Origin: Halarcobacter ebronensis
Lineage (GTDB): Bacteria > Campylobacterota > Campylobacteria > Campylobacterales > Arcobacteraceae
NCBI RefSeq assembly: GCF_013201825.1
Contig: NZ_CP053836.1
Span: 2,542,001-2,606,000 of the forward strand
Length of the DNA: 64,000 nt
Direction: 5' to 3'
Under the pieces are notes generated by a model, which was not told where the DNA came from, searched no databases, and saw nothing but the letters and a program-made list of their open reading frames with translations. The position numbers were made by a program, and so were the translations under genes. Every line of letters begins with the position of its first letter. Position 1 is the stretch's first letter. Shown here piece after piece: positions 39,494 to 48,620 of this stretch.

Positions 39494-40059
39494 ATTTTAA
39501 GAAAGTTGTTAATAATAGTAAATCCATGCTCACTCATAATAGACTCAGGATGGAACTGAACACCATAAATTTGTTTATCTTTAATCTCTAAAGACATAAT
39601 CTCATCATCATCCATACTGTATGAAGTTGGGATAATACACTCAGGAAGATTCTCTTTTTTTACTGTCAGCGAGTGATATCTTGTTTGAATAAACTCATCA
39701 GGCAGACCGTCAAAAATTATACTTTTTTTAACTCTTTTCATTTTTGAAGTTTTACCATGCATCATATTTTTTGCTTTTATAACTTCCCCTCCAAAAACTT
39801 GGGCTATACTTTGATGTCCTAAACAAATACCTAAAATAGGTTTTTTATCCGCAAAATATTTAATTGCTTCAAGACATACTCCTGCATCATCAGGAGTTGC
39901 AGGTCCTGGAGAGATTATAATTTTTTCAGGGTTTAACTCTTCAATCTCTTTTACACTAAGTTCATCATTTCTAATAACTTTTAAATTGGCACCTAACTCT
40001 AGGCAATACTGAACTATATTGTATGTAAAAGAGTCATAATTATCAATCATTAAAATCAT
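39490..40059 (-). CDS. pabA: Glutamine amidotransferase of aminodeoxychorismate/anthranilate synthase
   Basis: 189-residue class I glutamine amidotransferase that supplies ammonia to PabB or TrpE. N-terminal MILMIDNYDSFTYNIVQY is diagnostic. The nucleophilic Cys is in GICLGHQSIAQVFGG (near residue 79), the oxyanion loop is SPGPATPDDAG, and the His-Glu pair is in VQFHPESIMSEHG. No trp operon surrounds it and no synthase component is adjacent, which favours pabA (folate) or a shared subunit over a dedicated trpG. First gene of an operon with the membrane and prepilin-like genes. Confidence 0.85.
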   Translation of the reverse strand: MILMIDNYDSFTYNIVQYCLELGANLKVIRNDELSVKEIEELNPEKIIISPGPATPDDAGVCLEAIKYFADKKPILGICLGHQSIAQVFGGEVIKAKNMMHGKTSKMKRVKKSIIFDGLPDEFIQTRYHSLTVKKENLPECIIPTSYSMDDDEIMSLEIKDKQIYGVQFHPESIMSEHGFTIINNFLKI

Positions 40060-40174
40060 TTAATATTGTCCTATATATATATTGAAATATGATTATATCA
40101 AGTTTTATATTTAATTTGTATTTTCTTAATGTCTAAAAAGTGTTTTATAATATAAAATAAATTATAATTTTTAT

Positions 40175-42453
40175 ATGTATAAAATCAAAATCACAACTAT
40201 CTTTCTTTTACTTGTAACAACTCTTTATGCTAAAGAATTGGAGAAGATAACTATTCAATTGGATTGGTTGCATCAATTTCAATTTGCAGGATATTATGTG
40301 GCAAAAGAAAAAGGTTTCTACGAAAAAGAGAGTCTTGATGTATCAATAAAAGAGTATAACTCAAATTTCAATATAGTAAATAAAATTTTAACTACACCAA
40401 ATAGTTACGCCGTAGGAAAATCTTCCCTTATTATAGATATATTAGATAATAAAAAAATTATTCTATTAAGTGCCATATATCAAAATTCACCAATGGTTTT
40501 AATATCAAAGAAAGAATCAAATATTACAAGCCCTTCTGATTTAAAAAATAGAAGTGTTATGTTAACCTCTGATGCAAGATCTGCTGCAAGTATAAATGCA
40601 ATGATAATCTCTCAAGGGCTAAAACTTAGTGACATAAGTTTCAAAAATCACTCTTTTGATTTGGAAGATTTGATAAATGGTAACACAGAGGCAATGGGAT
40701 GTTATCTATCTAATGAGCCTTATTTATTGGAAAAGAGAGGAATAAAATACAATGTTTTAAACCCAAAAGATTATGGATTTGATTTTTATGGAGGAATATT
40801 TTTTACTTCACAAGATGAACTTAAAAACCACTCCCAAAGAGTTAGAGCAGTTTATAAAGCTACTATGAGGGGATGGGAGTATGCTTTTAATAATATAGAA
40901 GAGACTGCAAAACTGATTTTTGATAAATACAATACACAAAACAAAACTCTAGAACAACTTATATATGAGGGGAACCTTCTTAAAAAACTTTCAAAAATTG
41001 ATGAAGGACTTTTAGGAGATATTGAAAAAAAGAAGATTGATGAAATAAAGAGATTATATATTCTTTTAGGTTTTGGACAGTATGCAAAAAATAGAGCTAA
41101 TGTTGAAGATTTTATATATGACAGCAGCAATATTCAATACTCAAAAGATCAAAAAAATTATATTGAACAATCAAAAATAACTCTTTTGAGTGATAATAAT
41201 TTCCAACCTTTTGCAATGATGATGAATAATGAGTTAACTGGAATAGAACTTGACTATTGGAATCTACTTATAAAAAAACTTGATTTTAAAAATAGCAATG
41301 TTGAGATAACAACCAATATAAAAGAGAGTGTTGAAAGGATTAAACACAATCCAAATTTAATAAAATATGCCTTTAGTAAAAGAGTACTTCAAATAAAACA
41401 GTATTAACAGACACAATAACAGAGATAAAAATTGGTATTGCCTCTCTTTATGACAAACCCTATATTTCAGATATAAATCAGTTAAATGGCAAAAAAATTG
41501 CTATAATTAAATATACATCATATTTTAATGAATTAAAAAAAGCTTATCCAAAAATAGATTTTGTTGAAGTAAAAAGTGCGAATGAAGGCTTTAAACTTTT
41601 AGAAAAGAAAAAAGTTTATGCATATGTGAGCAAAATGCCAGCTTTGAACTATAATATTTCATACGAAGGCTTAACAAATATCAAAATAGTTGGTTCTTTT
41701 GATGAAAAATATCAACTCAAACTAATTGTTAATTCAGATAACAAAACTCTTCTAAATCTTTTAAATAAGGCTATTTCAACAATTACAGAGAAAGAGAGGG
41801 AATTAATTAGTTCAAAATATTACTCTGTCATTTTTCAAAATAGTTATGATTACAAAGAGATATATAAAGTTGTTGTTCCCTTAATAATTGTGATATTTTT
41901 TATAATTAGAAGTAATAGAAAAATGAATATGGAAATAAAAAAGAGAACAAAAATTGAAAAAGAGTTGCAACAAATGGCAAATATTGATCCTCTAACTCAA
42001 ATTTTTAATAGAAGAAAAATTAAATCTATGATTAATCAAGAGATTCATAGATTTAAAAGATACAAAAGAGATTTCTCAATTATATTTTTTGATATTGATG
42101 ACTTTAAATTTGTAAATGATAATCTAGGACACTCAATAGGAGATGAAGTGCTAGTTAAAATATCTAATGTGGTAAAAAGCAGTATTAGAGATGCTGATTA
42201 CTTCGGAAGATGGGGAGGAGAAGAGTTTATAATTATTCTTCCTGAAACAGATAAAATAAAAGCTTCAAATATTGCACATATTTTAAAAGAAAAAATATCA
42301 AATAATGATTTTAGTGTAAATAAAACCATTACTTGTAGTTTTGGTGTTACTCAGTTTGAAGAGAGTGATAATGAAGATAGCATTCTTTCAAGGGTTGACC
42401 ATGCTATGTATTATGTTAAAAAACATGGCAAAAACAGCGTAAAAGTGGCTTAA
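40175..42453 (+). pseudogene. Frameshifted NMT1/SBP-sensor diguanylate cyclase
   Basis: Two open frames (40175-41407 and the frame open from 41380 to 42453) together spell one sensor protein of about 759 residues. Part 1 has a signal peptide (1-19), an NMT1/ThiY-like binding domain (KITIQLDWLHQFQFAGYYVAKEKGFY) and the start of a second, SBP_bac_3-like domain near residue 330 (ITLLSDNNFQPFAMM). The second frame continues that domain (IKIGIASLYDKPYISDINQLNGKKIA), then a membrane helix (VVVPLIIVIFFII), a short coiled linker and a GGDEF domain with GGEEF and an intact RDAD inhibitory site. The shift lies at an A-run near 41377-41381: adding one A joins both parts as FSKKSTSNKTVL. It could be a mutation, a phase-variable tract or a sequencing error. 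Confidence 0.85.
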
Positions 42454-42460
42454 AGCCCTT

Positions 42461-44275
42461 TTACAACTGGAATTTTTTTATAAACTCATCACTTATATCT
42501 AAAATACCTCTTTGTCTTAAAGAATCAATAACCTCTTTTGTACAATCAACATCTCCAGGCCATCTTCTATCAAAGTTATCTAATATATTTTTATTTGTTC
42601 CATCTATACAAATAGTATTTGATTCAATAAAAATATCTCTGTTTGAATCAATATTATTTACAACTCTCCATAAAAGCATATATGAGTTTTCCACATCATT
42701 TTGATTTGCAGCATCTACAATTACTAATATTTTCATATTTTCATATAGTGGATTTAAGCTCTCAAATAGTTTTTTCTGATTTATTTTTTTATCTACACTA
42801 ATTACAGTAATAGGGTTTTTTGTATTTATAAAATATTGTTTTAACTCTTTTATATCACTGCAAATATTTTGCATTTTATTTAATAACTCATCATCTTCAA
42901 CAACTTTTATTTTTGACTCTTCTACCTCATCTCCTGTACAGTCAAGACCAAGTTTTCCACCAATTGCAAATTTTGGACTAGAGTGGTCAAGGGCATCTAC
43001 AACCCCCTTTGATATTAAAATCTCATCAATATTTACTCTATTTAAAATATATTCAGAGATTGCTTGATGATCTGTAAGAGTAGGAGCATCTTCTCCTACA
43101 AAAATTGCATGTTTTACAAAACTCATCTGCCCTACTCCCCAAAATGCATGCATCATTTGTTGAGCATGCCCAGGATATAAAGTTTTTATTTTTGCAATTA
43201 TTAAATTATGAAACACTCCATTTTCTGGCATATAATAATCAATTAAATCAGGTGCAGTTGTTTTTAAAAGAGGTAAAAAGATTCTCTCAGTTGCATGCCC
43301 CATATATTTATCTTCTAAAGGTGGTTTTCCAACAACTGTTGCAAGATAAGTTGGCTCTTTTTTATGGGTTATTGCACTGATTTCTAAGAAGGGATACTCC
43401 TCTTCTAAAGTATAATATCCCGTATGGTCTCCAAAAGGTCCCTCTATTTTCATTTTTGAAGTATCAACAAAACCTTCAATTACAAAATCATTATCTTTTG
43501 GAATCCAAATATCATTTGTAATAGATTTTACCAATTGAGCTGGTTTATTTTTTACAAAACCATAAAGCATAAGTTCAAATACTCCAATAGGAAGCGGAGC
43601 TTGTCCACACCAAATATACATAGGATCCCCACCAATTCCGATTGATACAGGCATTTTTTTGCCAGCTTTTTTATACTCATGGAAAAAGTGATTTGAGTCT
43701 TTATGTATTTGCCAATGCATTCCTAATGTATTATCATCATAGACTTGAAGTCTATACATTCCTAGATTTTTCATCTCACCATTTAAAGAAGTTGTATAAA
43801 CTTGTCCCATGGTAATAAATGGTCCACCATCTTTTTCCCAAGTTGTTAATATAGGTAAATCAGAAAGTTTTGCATCATCTCCTAATTTTATAACCTCTTG
43901 ACACTCACCTTTTCCTTTTATCTTTTTAGGAATTGTATTTTTTAAAGAGAATAGTTTACCAAAAGTAGAGAGTTTCTCTGAAAAGGTTGTGGGTGGTTTC
44001 ATTTTAAGAAGAGACTCTATCTCTTTTCCTATCATATCCCCATCACCAATAAAAAGTTTTACAGCTTTTTCATTACAAAATACGTTCATTAATACGGGAA
44101 TATCAAATTTTTTTCCACTTTTTTTATCAACTACATTTGTAAATAAAAGAGCCTTACTATTCTCTTTTTTTACTTCAATATATGCAATATGTGGTATCTC
44201 CAAATAGATATCCAATTCATCATCAATTACTCTTAGTAAATCATTCTTCTTTAAAATTTCAATAGTTTCTTTCAT
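42461..44275 (-). CDS. UbiD-family decarboxylase, probably menaquinone biosynthesis
   Basis: 604-residue decarboxylase of the UbiD family, which uses prenylated FMN made by a UbiX partner (not in this window). Conserved blocks include PVLMNVFCNEKAV, LPILTTWEKDGGPFITMG, NLGMYRLQVYD, GMHWQIHKDSNHFF, PVSIGIGGDP and EGPFGDHTGYYTLEEEYPF, matching the metal, prFMN and catalytic Glu regions. Campylobacterota carry such a protein annotated as menaquinone biosynthesis decarboxylase. With mqnA nearby, a late step in futalosine menaquinone synthesis is likely, but an aromatic acid decarboxylase cannot be excluded. Length is above the about 490 of E. coli UbiD. Confidence 0.85.
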   Translation of the reverse strand: MKETIEILKKNDLLRVIDDELDIYLEIPHIAYIEVKKENSKALLFTNVVDKKSGKKFDIPVLMNVFCNEKAVKLFIGDGDMIGKEIESLLKMKPPTTFSEKLSTFGKLFSLKNTIPKKIKGKGECQEVIKLGDDAKLSDLPILTTWEKDGGPFITMGQVYTTSLNGEMKNLGMYRLQVYDDNTLGMHWQIHKDSNHFFHEYKKAGKKMPVSIGIGGDPMYIWCGQAPLPIGVFELMLYGFVKNKPAQLVKSITNDIWIPKDNDFVIEGFVDTSKMKIEGPFGDHTGYYTLEEEYPFLEISAITHKKEPTYLATVVGKPPLEDKYMGHATERIFLPLLKTTAPDLIDYYMPENGVFHNLIIAKIKTLYPGHAQQMMHAFWGVGQMSFVKHAIFVGEDAPTLTDHQAISEYILNRVNIDEILISKGVVDALDHSSPKFAIGGKLGLDCTGDEVEESKIKVVEDDELLNKMQNICSDIKELKQYFINTKNPITVISVDKKINQKKLFESLNPLYENMKILVIVDAANQNDVENSYMLLWRVVNNIDSNRDIFIESNTICIDGTNKNILDNFDRRWPGDVDCTKEVIDSLRQRGILDISDEFIKKFQL

Positions 44276-44359
44276 TACGTCCTCAAAATAACCTAAAAAT
44301 TAGTGTAAATCTTATATCATTTTATCCATAAAAAAAACTTTATAGTAGGAAAAATTTGT

Positions 44360-45517
44360 ATGATTTATAATTTTGATGAAATAATTGATAGAAAAAACAC
44401 CTCTTGTTCTAAATATGATGCACTTGATATCTATTTTGGTTACGAAGATCTTCAACCTTTGTGGGTTGCTGATATGGATTTTAAAACCCCTGATGTAGTT
44501 AATAATGTAATTTTAGAGAGAGCTAAAAAAGGATTATATGGTTATCCAATTGCTACCCAAAGAACTTTTGATGCAGTAAAAAATTGGATGAAAAAAAGAC
44601 ACAATTGGAATATTGATACATCTTGGATCACTTTTGTAAATGGTGTTGTTCCAGCATACAGTGCTGCAATTGAAGCTTTTAGCGAAGTTGGGGATGAAGT
44701 TATTGTTCAAACTCCTGTTTATTTTCCCCTTTTTAAGCATATAAAATCAAATAATAGAGTTTTAGTAACTAATCCACTTAAAGAAAACAATGGTTACTAC
44801 ACAATGGATTTAGAGGACCTAAAAAAGAAAATCACACCAAAAACAAAAATTTTTGTTTTATGTTCACCTCACAATCCAGTAGGAAGAGTATGGAGTAAAG
44901 AGGAGTTAAAAGAACTTGCACAAATATGTTTAGATAATAACATATTAATTATAAGTGATGAAATTCATTCAGATATAGTATTTAAAAAATTCACACCAAT
45001 CGCCACAATCTCGGATGAGATTGCAATGAATACTCTTACATTAAACTCTCCAGGGAAAACATTTAACACCGCTGGTCTAAAATGTGGTTATGCAATCTCA
45101 AAAAACAGTGAAATTATGAATACCTTTAAAACAATAATTGAAAAAAGAGAAGTTAAATCAATAAATGTATTTGGTTTTACTGCCCTTGAAGCTGCTTATG
45201 AGTTGGGAGATTCTTGGCTTGATGAATTATTAGTTTATTTAAAGAAAAACATAAATTTTACTAAAGATTTTTTAGAAAAAAATAACTCTAAAATTGAATT
45301 TTTAGAACCAGAAGCTACATACTTACTTTGGTTAAGCTTTAAAAAAATTACTAATGACTATAACAAAGTGAAACAAAAGTTATTGGAGGAGTCAAAAGTT
45401 GCTTTAAATGAAGGAAGTACCTTTGGAAGGGAAGGCAAAGGGTATTTTAGGCTTAATTGTGCTCTACCTCAATCTGAACTAGAAAAAGGTTTGAGTAAAA
45501 TAGTTACATTTTTTTGA
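44360..45517 (+). CDS. PatB/MalY-family PLP enzyme (cystathionine beta-lyase-like)
   Basis: 385-residue fold-type I aminotransferase-like enzyme. The N-terminal MIYNFDEIIDRKNTSCSKYD and LWVADMDFKTPDVV are typical of MalY/PatB C-S lyases, which cleave cystathionine or cysteine conjugates. SPHNPVGRVWSKEEL, then SDEIHSDIVF (PLP-binding Asp), and the Schiff-base lysine in SPGKTFNTAGLKCGYA are present. AGGA stands before the ATG. It stands alone, followed by a 7-bp hairpin (TGGTAAT / ATTACCA at 45518-45542). Substrate is not known from sequence alone. Confidence 0.88.
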   Translation: MIYNFDEIIDRKNTSCSKYDALDIYFGYEDLQPLWVADMDFKTPDVVNNVILERAKKGLYGYPIATQRTFDAVKNWMKKRHNWNIDTSWITFVNGVVPAYSAAIEAFSEVGDEVIVQTPVYFPLFKHIKSNNRVLVTNPLKENNGYYTMDLEDLKKKITPKTKIFVLCSPHNPVGRVWSKEELKELAQICLDNNILIISDEIHSDIVFKKFTPIATISDEIAMNTLTLNSPGKTFNTAGLKCGYAISKNSEIMNTFKTIIEKREVKSINVFGFTALEAAYELGDSWLDELLVYLKKNINFTKDFLEKNNSKIEFLEPEATYLLWLSFKKITNDYNKVKQKLLEESKVALNEGSTFGREGKGYFRLNCALPQSELEKGLSKIVTFF

Positions 45518-45566
45518 TGGTAATTTTTTACAAGTATTACCATTCTTCTCACAAGAAGATTAACTA

Positions 45567-45616
45567 TTACTATTTTTTACCATATGACCAAATAGTAAAA
45601 TAAAATATAGTACAAT
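45567..45616 (+). promoter_or_regulatory. nuo operon promoter with operator-like palindrome
   Basis: The -10 box TACAAT is at 45611-45616, about 33 bases before the nuoA ATG. Upstream, TTACTATTT (45567-45575) and AAATAGTAA (45590-45598) form a perfect 9-bp inverted repeat around ACCATATGACC. Its centre lies near -40, where a regulator would touch RNA polymerase. The binding protein is unknown. Confidence 0.5.
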
Positions 45617-45648
45617 TCATTTAACAATATAAATAAACGGGATAGAAT

Positions 45649-46011
45649 ATGTCAACACACTTAATTCTTTCATCTGTTATATTTGTTGCAATTGCTTTTA
45701 TATTAGTAGGAGTTTTTTTACTAACTAAGTATCTTGGACCAAATAAAACAGACGACAAACTAAAAAATACTGTATACGAAAGTGGTATCTCAAACCCTGT
45801 TGGGAATACAAATATTAGATTCTCAGTAAAATTCTATTTAGTTGCAATTGGTTTTCTATTATTTGATGTAGAGATTATATTTATGTTTCCTTGGGCAGTG
45901 AATATTCTTGACTTAGGATACGCAGGTATTATTAAAATGTTTATCTTTATAGGATTACTTTTTGCAGGATTAATTTATATGTATAAGAAAAAGGCATTAT
46001 CATGGGATTAG
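45649..46011 (+). CDS. nuoA: NADH-quinone oxidoreductase subunit A
   Basis: Small membrane subunit of complex I, 120 residues with three membrane helices. The conserved matrix-side loop YESGISNPVGNTNIRFSVKFYLVAIGFLLFD is present, as in other NuoA proteins (near residues 43-74). First gene of the operon. It overlaps nuoB by ten bases. Confidence 0.96.
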   Translation: MSTHLILSSVIFVAIAFILVGVFLLTKYLGPNKTDDKLKNTVYESGISNPVGNTNIRFSVKFYLVAIGFLLFDVEIIFMFPWAVNILDLGYAGIIKMFIFIGLLFAGLIYMYKKKALSWD

Positions 46012-46517
46012 GAGCAGAAGCTAATTTAGGTGATTCAATAATCACAACAAAACTTGACTCAGCTATTAACTGGGCAAGGTCATACTCTTTATGGCCTATG
46101 GCATTTGGTACTGCATGTTGTGGTATTGAATTTATGTCAGTTGCCGCATCAAGATATGATATTTCAAGATTTGGGGCAGAAGTTGTAAGATTCTCTCCAA
46201 GACAAGCAGACTTACTTATTGTTGCAGGAACAATTACTTATAAACAAGCACCTGTTTTAAAAAAGATTTGGGATCAAATGTGTGAGCCTAAATGGGTTAT
46301 CTCTATGGGAGCATGTGCTTGTTCTGGTGGTTTTTATGATAACTATACAACATTACAAGGGATAGATGAAATTATTCCAGTTGATGAATATATTGCAGGA
46401 TGTCCCCCTAGACCAGAAGCTGTTTTAGATGCAATTATGAGAATCCAAGAAAGAGCACAAGATGAATCAATCATCAAAGATAGAGTTAAAGAATATAAGG
46501 GGATTTTAGATGCTTAA
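46002..46517 (+). CDS. nuoB: NADH-quinone oxidoreductase subunit B
   Basis: Peripheral-arm subunit that carries the terminal [4Fe-4S] cluster N2, which passes electrons to quinone. 171 residues. The adjacent Cys pair is in GTACCGIEFM, the third Cys in GACACSGGFYDNY and the fourth in AGCPPRPEA. The N-terminus is short. It overlaps nuoA by ten and nuoCD by eight bases, which suggests coupled translation. Confidence 0.97.
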   Translation: MGLGAEANLGDSIITTKLDSAINWARSYSLWPMAFGTACCGIEFMSVAASRYDISRFGAEVVRFSPRQADLLIVAGTITYKQAPVLKKIWDQMCEPKWVISMGACACSGGFYDNYTTLQGIDEIIPVDEYIAGCPPRPEAVLDAIMRIQERAQDESIIKDRVKEYKGILDA

Positions 46518-48144
46518 ACCAGATATGCTAATTGATGCAAAAGATATAAAATCAACAATTACAAAACTCAAAAATGAACAAGACTACACTATTCTTTTAG
46601 ATGTAACTGCAATTGATTATTTACAATATCCAGATGTTACACCTTCAAGATTTGCAGTTATATATATATTAAGAACTAGCAACTTTAAAAAACAGCTCAC
46701 AGTAAAAGCTTATGTTGATGATAAAACTTTAGAAGTTGATTCAATAACAGACCTTTATTATGCAGCTAATTGGGGAGAAAGGGAAACCTTTGACCAATAT
46801 GGGATCAGATTCAAAGGTCATCCAAATTTAAAAAGAGTTTTAAATCACCATCAATTTGTTGGACATCCATTAAGAAAAGATTATGAAGTTACAAAAGGTC
46901 AAATCTGTACAGAAACAGAAGATTTAATGGATGAGATGATTCCTTTATTAAAATCAAAAGGATATAAAGATGTGGATTTAGAAGATTTAATGCTTCTAAA
47001 TGTTGGGCCTTCGCACCCTGCTTCACATGGTACTATTAGAAACTTTGTTGCAATGGAAGGGGAAACAATCAAAGCTTGTGTAACCGAGATTGGATATCTT
47101 CACAGAGGTTTTGAAAAAGCTTGTGAAACTCACAACTATTCTCAAGTTATCCCATATACAGATAGACTTAACTATTGTTCAGCAATGTTAAATAATATTG
47201 GTTATTGTAAAACAATAGAAGAGATGTTAGGGGTTGATATAACTCCTAGAGCAAAAATGATTAGAATTATCATTGGTGAGCTTAGTAGATTAACCGATCA
47301 TATTGTTTGTAATGCAGCAAATATGGTTGACTTAGGTGGTCTTACTAACTTTTGGTATATCTTCGCACCAAGAGATAAAGCTTATGATTTATTCTCAAAA
47401 CTAACTGGAGCTAGATTAACAAACTCATACACAAGAATTGGTGGTTTGGAGTTTGATTTATATGATGGTTTTGCCCAAGATTTAGAGGATGTTTTAAAAG
47501 ATGTTGAAAAAGCTTTAGATGATTCTTTATCTTTAATTGAACACAATAAAATTTTCCATGATAGAACTCAAGATGTAGGTGTAATAGATGCTAATTTTGC
47601 ACTTGATGCAGGGATAACAGGTCCAAATTTAAGAGCTGCTGGAGTTGCATTTGATTTAAGAAAAGATGCTCCATATTATGGATATGAAAATTTTGATTTT
47701 GATGTAGTTGTTGGATCACACGGAGATGTATACGACAGAATGATGTGTAGATTTGAAGAGATGAGACAATCAATGAAAATTATTAGACAAGCTATGAAAG
47801 AGCTTCCTGATGGACCTATAAATGCAGAACATCCTGCAATTCTTCTTCCTAGTAAAAAAGATGTTTATGGAAATATAGAAGGTTTAATGAATCAATTTAA
47901 ACTAACATTTGAAGGTATTAAAGTACCTAAAGGTGAATACTATAGTGCAACAGAAGGTGCAAATGGAGAATTAGGATTCTATGCAGTTAGTGATGGTTCA
48001 GGAACACCATATAAAGTTAAATGTAGACCACCATGTTATTATGCCCTTGGAGGATATGCAAAGATAGTTGAAGGTGGAATGTTAGCAGATGCCGTTGTAA
48101 CAATGGCAAGTATGAACTTTATTGCAGGGGAGTTTGATAGATAA
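46510..48144 (+). CDS. nuoCD: Fused NADH-quinone oxidoreductase subunits C and D
   Basis: One 544-residue protein made of NuoC (about 1-145) and NuoD (about 155-544), both in the quinone-binding region of complex I. The NuoC part has ANWGERETFDQYGIRFKGHP and HPLRKDYEV. The NuoD part has LLNVGPSHPASHGTIRN, IGYLHRGFEK, the quinone-site YTDRLNYCSAM and the C-terminal PPCYYALGGYAKIVEGGMLADAV. The linker is only about ten to twenty residues. Fusions of NuoC and NuoD are known in enterobacteria. The start overlaps nuoB and the stop shares a base with nuoE. Confidence 0.95.
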   Translation: MLKPDMLIDAKDIKSTITKLKNEQDYTILLDVTAIDYLQYPDVTPSRFAVIYILRTSNFKKQLTVKAYVDDKTLEVDSITDLYYAANWGERETFDQYGIRFKGHPNLKRVLNHHQFVGHPLRKDYEVTKGQICTETEDLMDEMIPLLKSKGYKDVDLEDLMLLNVGPSHPASHGTIRNFVAMEGETIKACVTEIGYLHRGFEKACETHNYSQVIPYTDRLNYCSAMLNNIGYCKTIEEMLGVDITPRAKMIRIIIGELSRLTDHIVCNAANMVDLGGLTNFWYIFAPRDKAYDLFSKLTGARLTNSYTRIGGLEFDLYDGFAQDLEDVLKDVEKALDDSLSLIEHNKIFHDRTQDVGVIDANFALDAGITGPNLRAAGVAFDLRKDAPYYGYENFDFDVVVGSHGDVYDRMMCRFEEMRQSMKIIRQAMKELPDGPINAEHPAILLPSKKDVYGNIEGLMNQFKLTFEGIKVPKGEYYSATEGANGELGFYAVSDGSGTPYKVKCRPPCYYALGGYAKIVEGGMLADAVVTMASMNFIAGEFDR

Positions 48145-48620
48145 TGGGTAAATTTAAATATACAGACGAAAACGAACAAGAGTTCCAAAGAGTAGCAAAA
48201 AAGTATCCAAAAATTGATGCTATGATGCTTCCTGCACTTTGGTTAGTACAAGAGCAAGAGGGATGGGTAAGCCCTGATGCAATGATTTATGTTGCAGATA
48301 GACTTGGTAAAACTCCAATTGAGGTTTATGAATTTGCAACATTTTATACAATGTTTAACTTAAAACCAATAGGTACATATCATATTGAACTTTGTAAAAC
48401 TCTCTCTTGTATGATTATGGGAGCGCCAGAGCTTAAAAAATTCATTAAAGATACTCTTGGAATTGAACCAGGACAAACAACTGCTGATGGGAAATTCACT
48501 CTTAGTGAAGTTGAATGTCAAGGAGCATGTGGTGGTGCACCAATGATTGCACTAAATAACCAATACCATGAAAACTTAACTGTTGACAAATTAAAATCAA
48601 TTATTGAGGAGTGTAAGTAA
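48144..48620 (+). CDS. nuoE: NADH-quinone oxidoreductase subunit E
   Basis: Electron-input module subunit of 158 residues with a thioredoxin-like [2Fe-2S] domain. Cluster ligands are Cys84 and Cys89 (CKTLSC) and Cys125 and Cys129 (CQGAC). The helical N-terminal part has MLPALWLVQEQEGWVSPDA. True NuoE and NuoF are present here, whereas Campylobacter and Helicobacter replace them with unrelated proteins; NADH is therefore the probable donor. Confidence 0.95.
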   Translation: MGKFKYTDENEQEFQRVAKKYPKIDAMMLPALWLVQEQEGWVSPDAMIYVADRLGKTPIEVYEFATFYTMFNLKPIGTYHIELCKTLSCMIMGAPELKKFIKDTLGIEPGQTTADGKFTLSEVECQGACGGAPMIALNNQYHENLTVDKLKSIIEECK

